Assembly: GCA_963807925.1 (NCBI GenBank)
Contig: CAWEDP010000001.1
Coordinates: 633,628-697,627, forward strand
DNA from: CAWEDP01 sp963807925
GTDB lineage: Bacteria; Acidobacteriota; Vicinamibacteria; Vicinamibacterales; CAVVIG01
DNA: 64,000 nt
Direction: 5' to 3'
Positions 63,510 to 64,000 of the stretch are shown here, piece by piece (position 1 is the first letter of the stretch; every line of letters starts with the position of its first letter). The notes below the pieces were generated by a model. The model ran no database searches and was not told the DNA's origin. It saw only the letters and a list, made by a program, of their open reading frames with translations. The position numbers and the translations under genes are program-made.

Positions 63510-64000
63510 AGAGATTGCGAGTGACTGCGAGGATCGTTCGAAGGAGACGCTGAGCGGCCTTCCCCAGACCGGCCGATCGTATGCGGTCAGCGACCGAACG
63601 GCGACAGCCCGGTCTCGATCGATCAGCTACGACCTGAAGATCGGCCGGACGGAGTATTTGCGGACCACAGTCTTTGCGGCACGGCTGGCAATTCGCCACC
63701 GACAGGTTGCCCATGCGGGCAAATTGGCCGAAATTCAGCCTGGATGGTCTTTTTGCGGCCCACAGCCCCATCCGCTGGAAATCGTTGACAAAGAACGGAA
63801 ATAACTGCCAACAGGTATTGTCGGCGTGGTATCTATCTGCCACGCTGTGCGGCGCTCGGGTCCCGTCCCGGCAGGGAGGCGTATCCTTGCCGACAATCCT
63901 CGGTCCTCTCGGGTGGCCGCCAACGCCGCAGTCAGCACGAGAAGGAAGGCGGGGACACACGTGCCGCCAGCCATGATGTTTCGCAATACACAGGCCCGCC
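63510..64000. other. Region without a confident gene at the right edge
   Basis: A minus-strand frame 63735-63986 starts with a signal-like segment (GTCVPAFLLVLTAALAATRE) and has an unremarkable tail to a stop; it could be the beginning of a truncated exported protein. No family is recognised and no terminal repeat of the transposon could be fixed here. Confidence 0.35.

Overview
Organism: The window is GC-rich bacterial DNA. It carries Gram-negative lipid A/inner-core LPS genes, Oar-type TonB receptors with an N-terminal carboxypeptidase-regulatory domain, a Reg_prop/Y_Y_Y sensor kinase, DUF1592/DUF1552 proteins and many SnoaL-like secreted proteins. Together these suggest an Acidobacteriota genome, probably of the Vicinamibacteria type. 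This is inferred from gene content only; there is no rRNA in the window. Layout, 1-13.8 kb (core genome): the end of an RND efflux operon, a decayed DUF1326 gene, a minus-strand glycolysis block (gap-pgk-tpiA-secG), and a divergent plus-strand LPS block (waaA, lpxK, an LpxL-like acyltransferase, waaF-like, hldE kinase and adenylyltransferase as separate genes, waaC-like, a small methyltransferase), then tRNA-Val and tRNA-Asp. Layout, 13.7-18.3 kb (island and junk): a tyrosine integrase and an excisionase sit against the 3' end of tRNA-Asp, followed by decayed AbiEii, IS701-type transposase and DUF4153 fragments. Layout, 18.3-31 kb: an accessory metabolic/secreted cluster with four SnoaL-like proteins (one broken), a frameshifted Oar receptor, a MetE-like protein, a 3-hydroxyisobutyrate-dehydrogenase-like enzyme, a GlcG/HbpS protein and a large sensor kinase with its LuxR-type regulator. 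Layout, 31-33.5 kb: a minus-strand TlpA-fragment/DUF4266/DUF3570/ApbE operon whose first gene is cut near the CRISPR array. Layout, 33.7-49.1 kb: a type I-G (formerly I-U) CRISPR-Cas locus. It has 48 repeats, then cas4-cas1 fusion, cas2, csb2, csb1, csx17, a full cas3 and an upstream truncated helicase fragment. A two-gene nucleotidyltransferase module on the opposite strand splits the adaptation genes from the effector genes. csb1 and csb2 are frame-disrupted as sequenced. Layout, 49.1-52.6 kb: an ISL3 insertion, a lower-GC stretch of small orphan genes, a tRNA-Asn 3' half (probable attachment-site scar) and a degraded HicAB-like pair. Layout, 52.5-64 kb: secreted hydrolase, DinB-like, VOC proteins (one split by an in-frame TAG), a VOC-VOC-metallo-beta-lactamase fusion, an ankyrin protein, a DUF1592/DUF1552 deletion chimera, two truncated Oar genes and a frameshifted rve transposase. 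A recurring theme is an unusually high number of frameshifts. Four of them are explained by one extra G that turns GTAC into GGTAC, and a fifth by an extra G directly before TAC, so some broken genes may be consensus errors rather than true pseudogenes.
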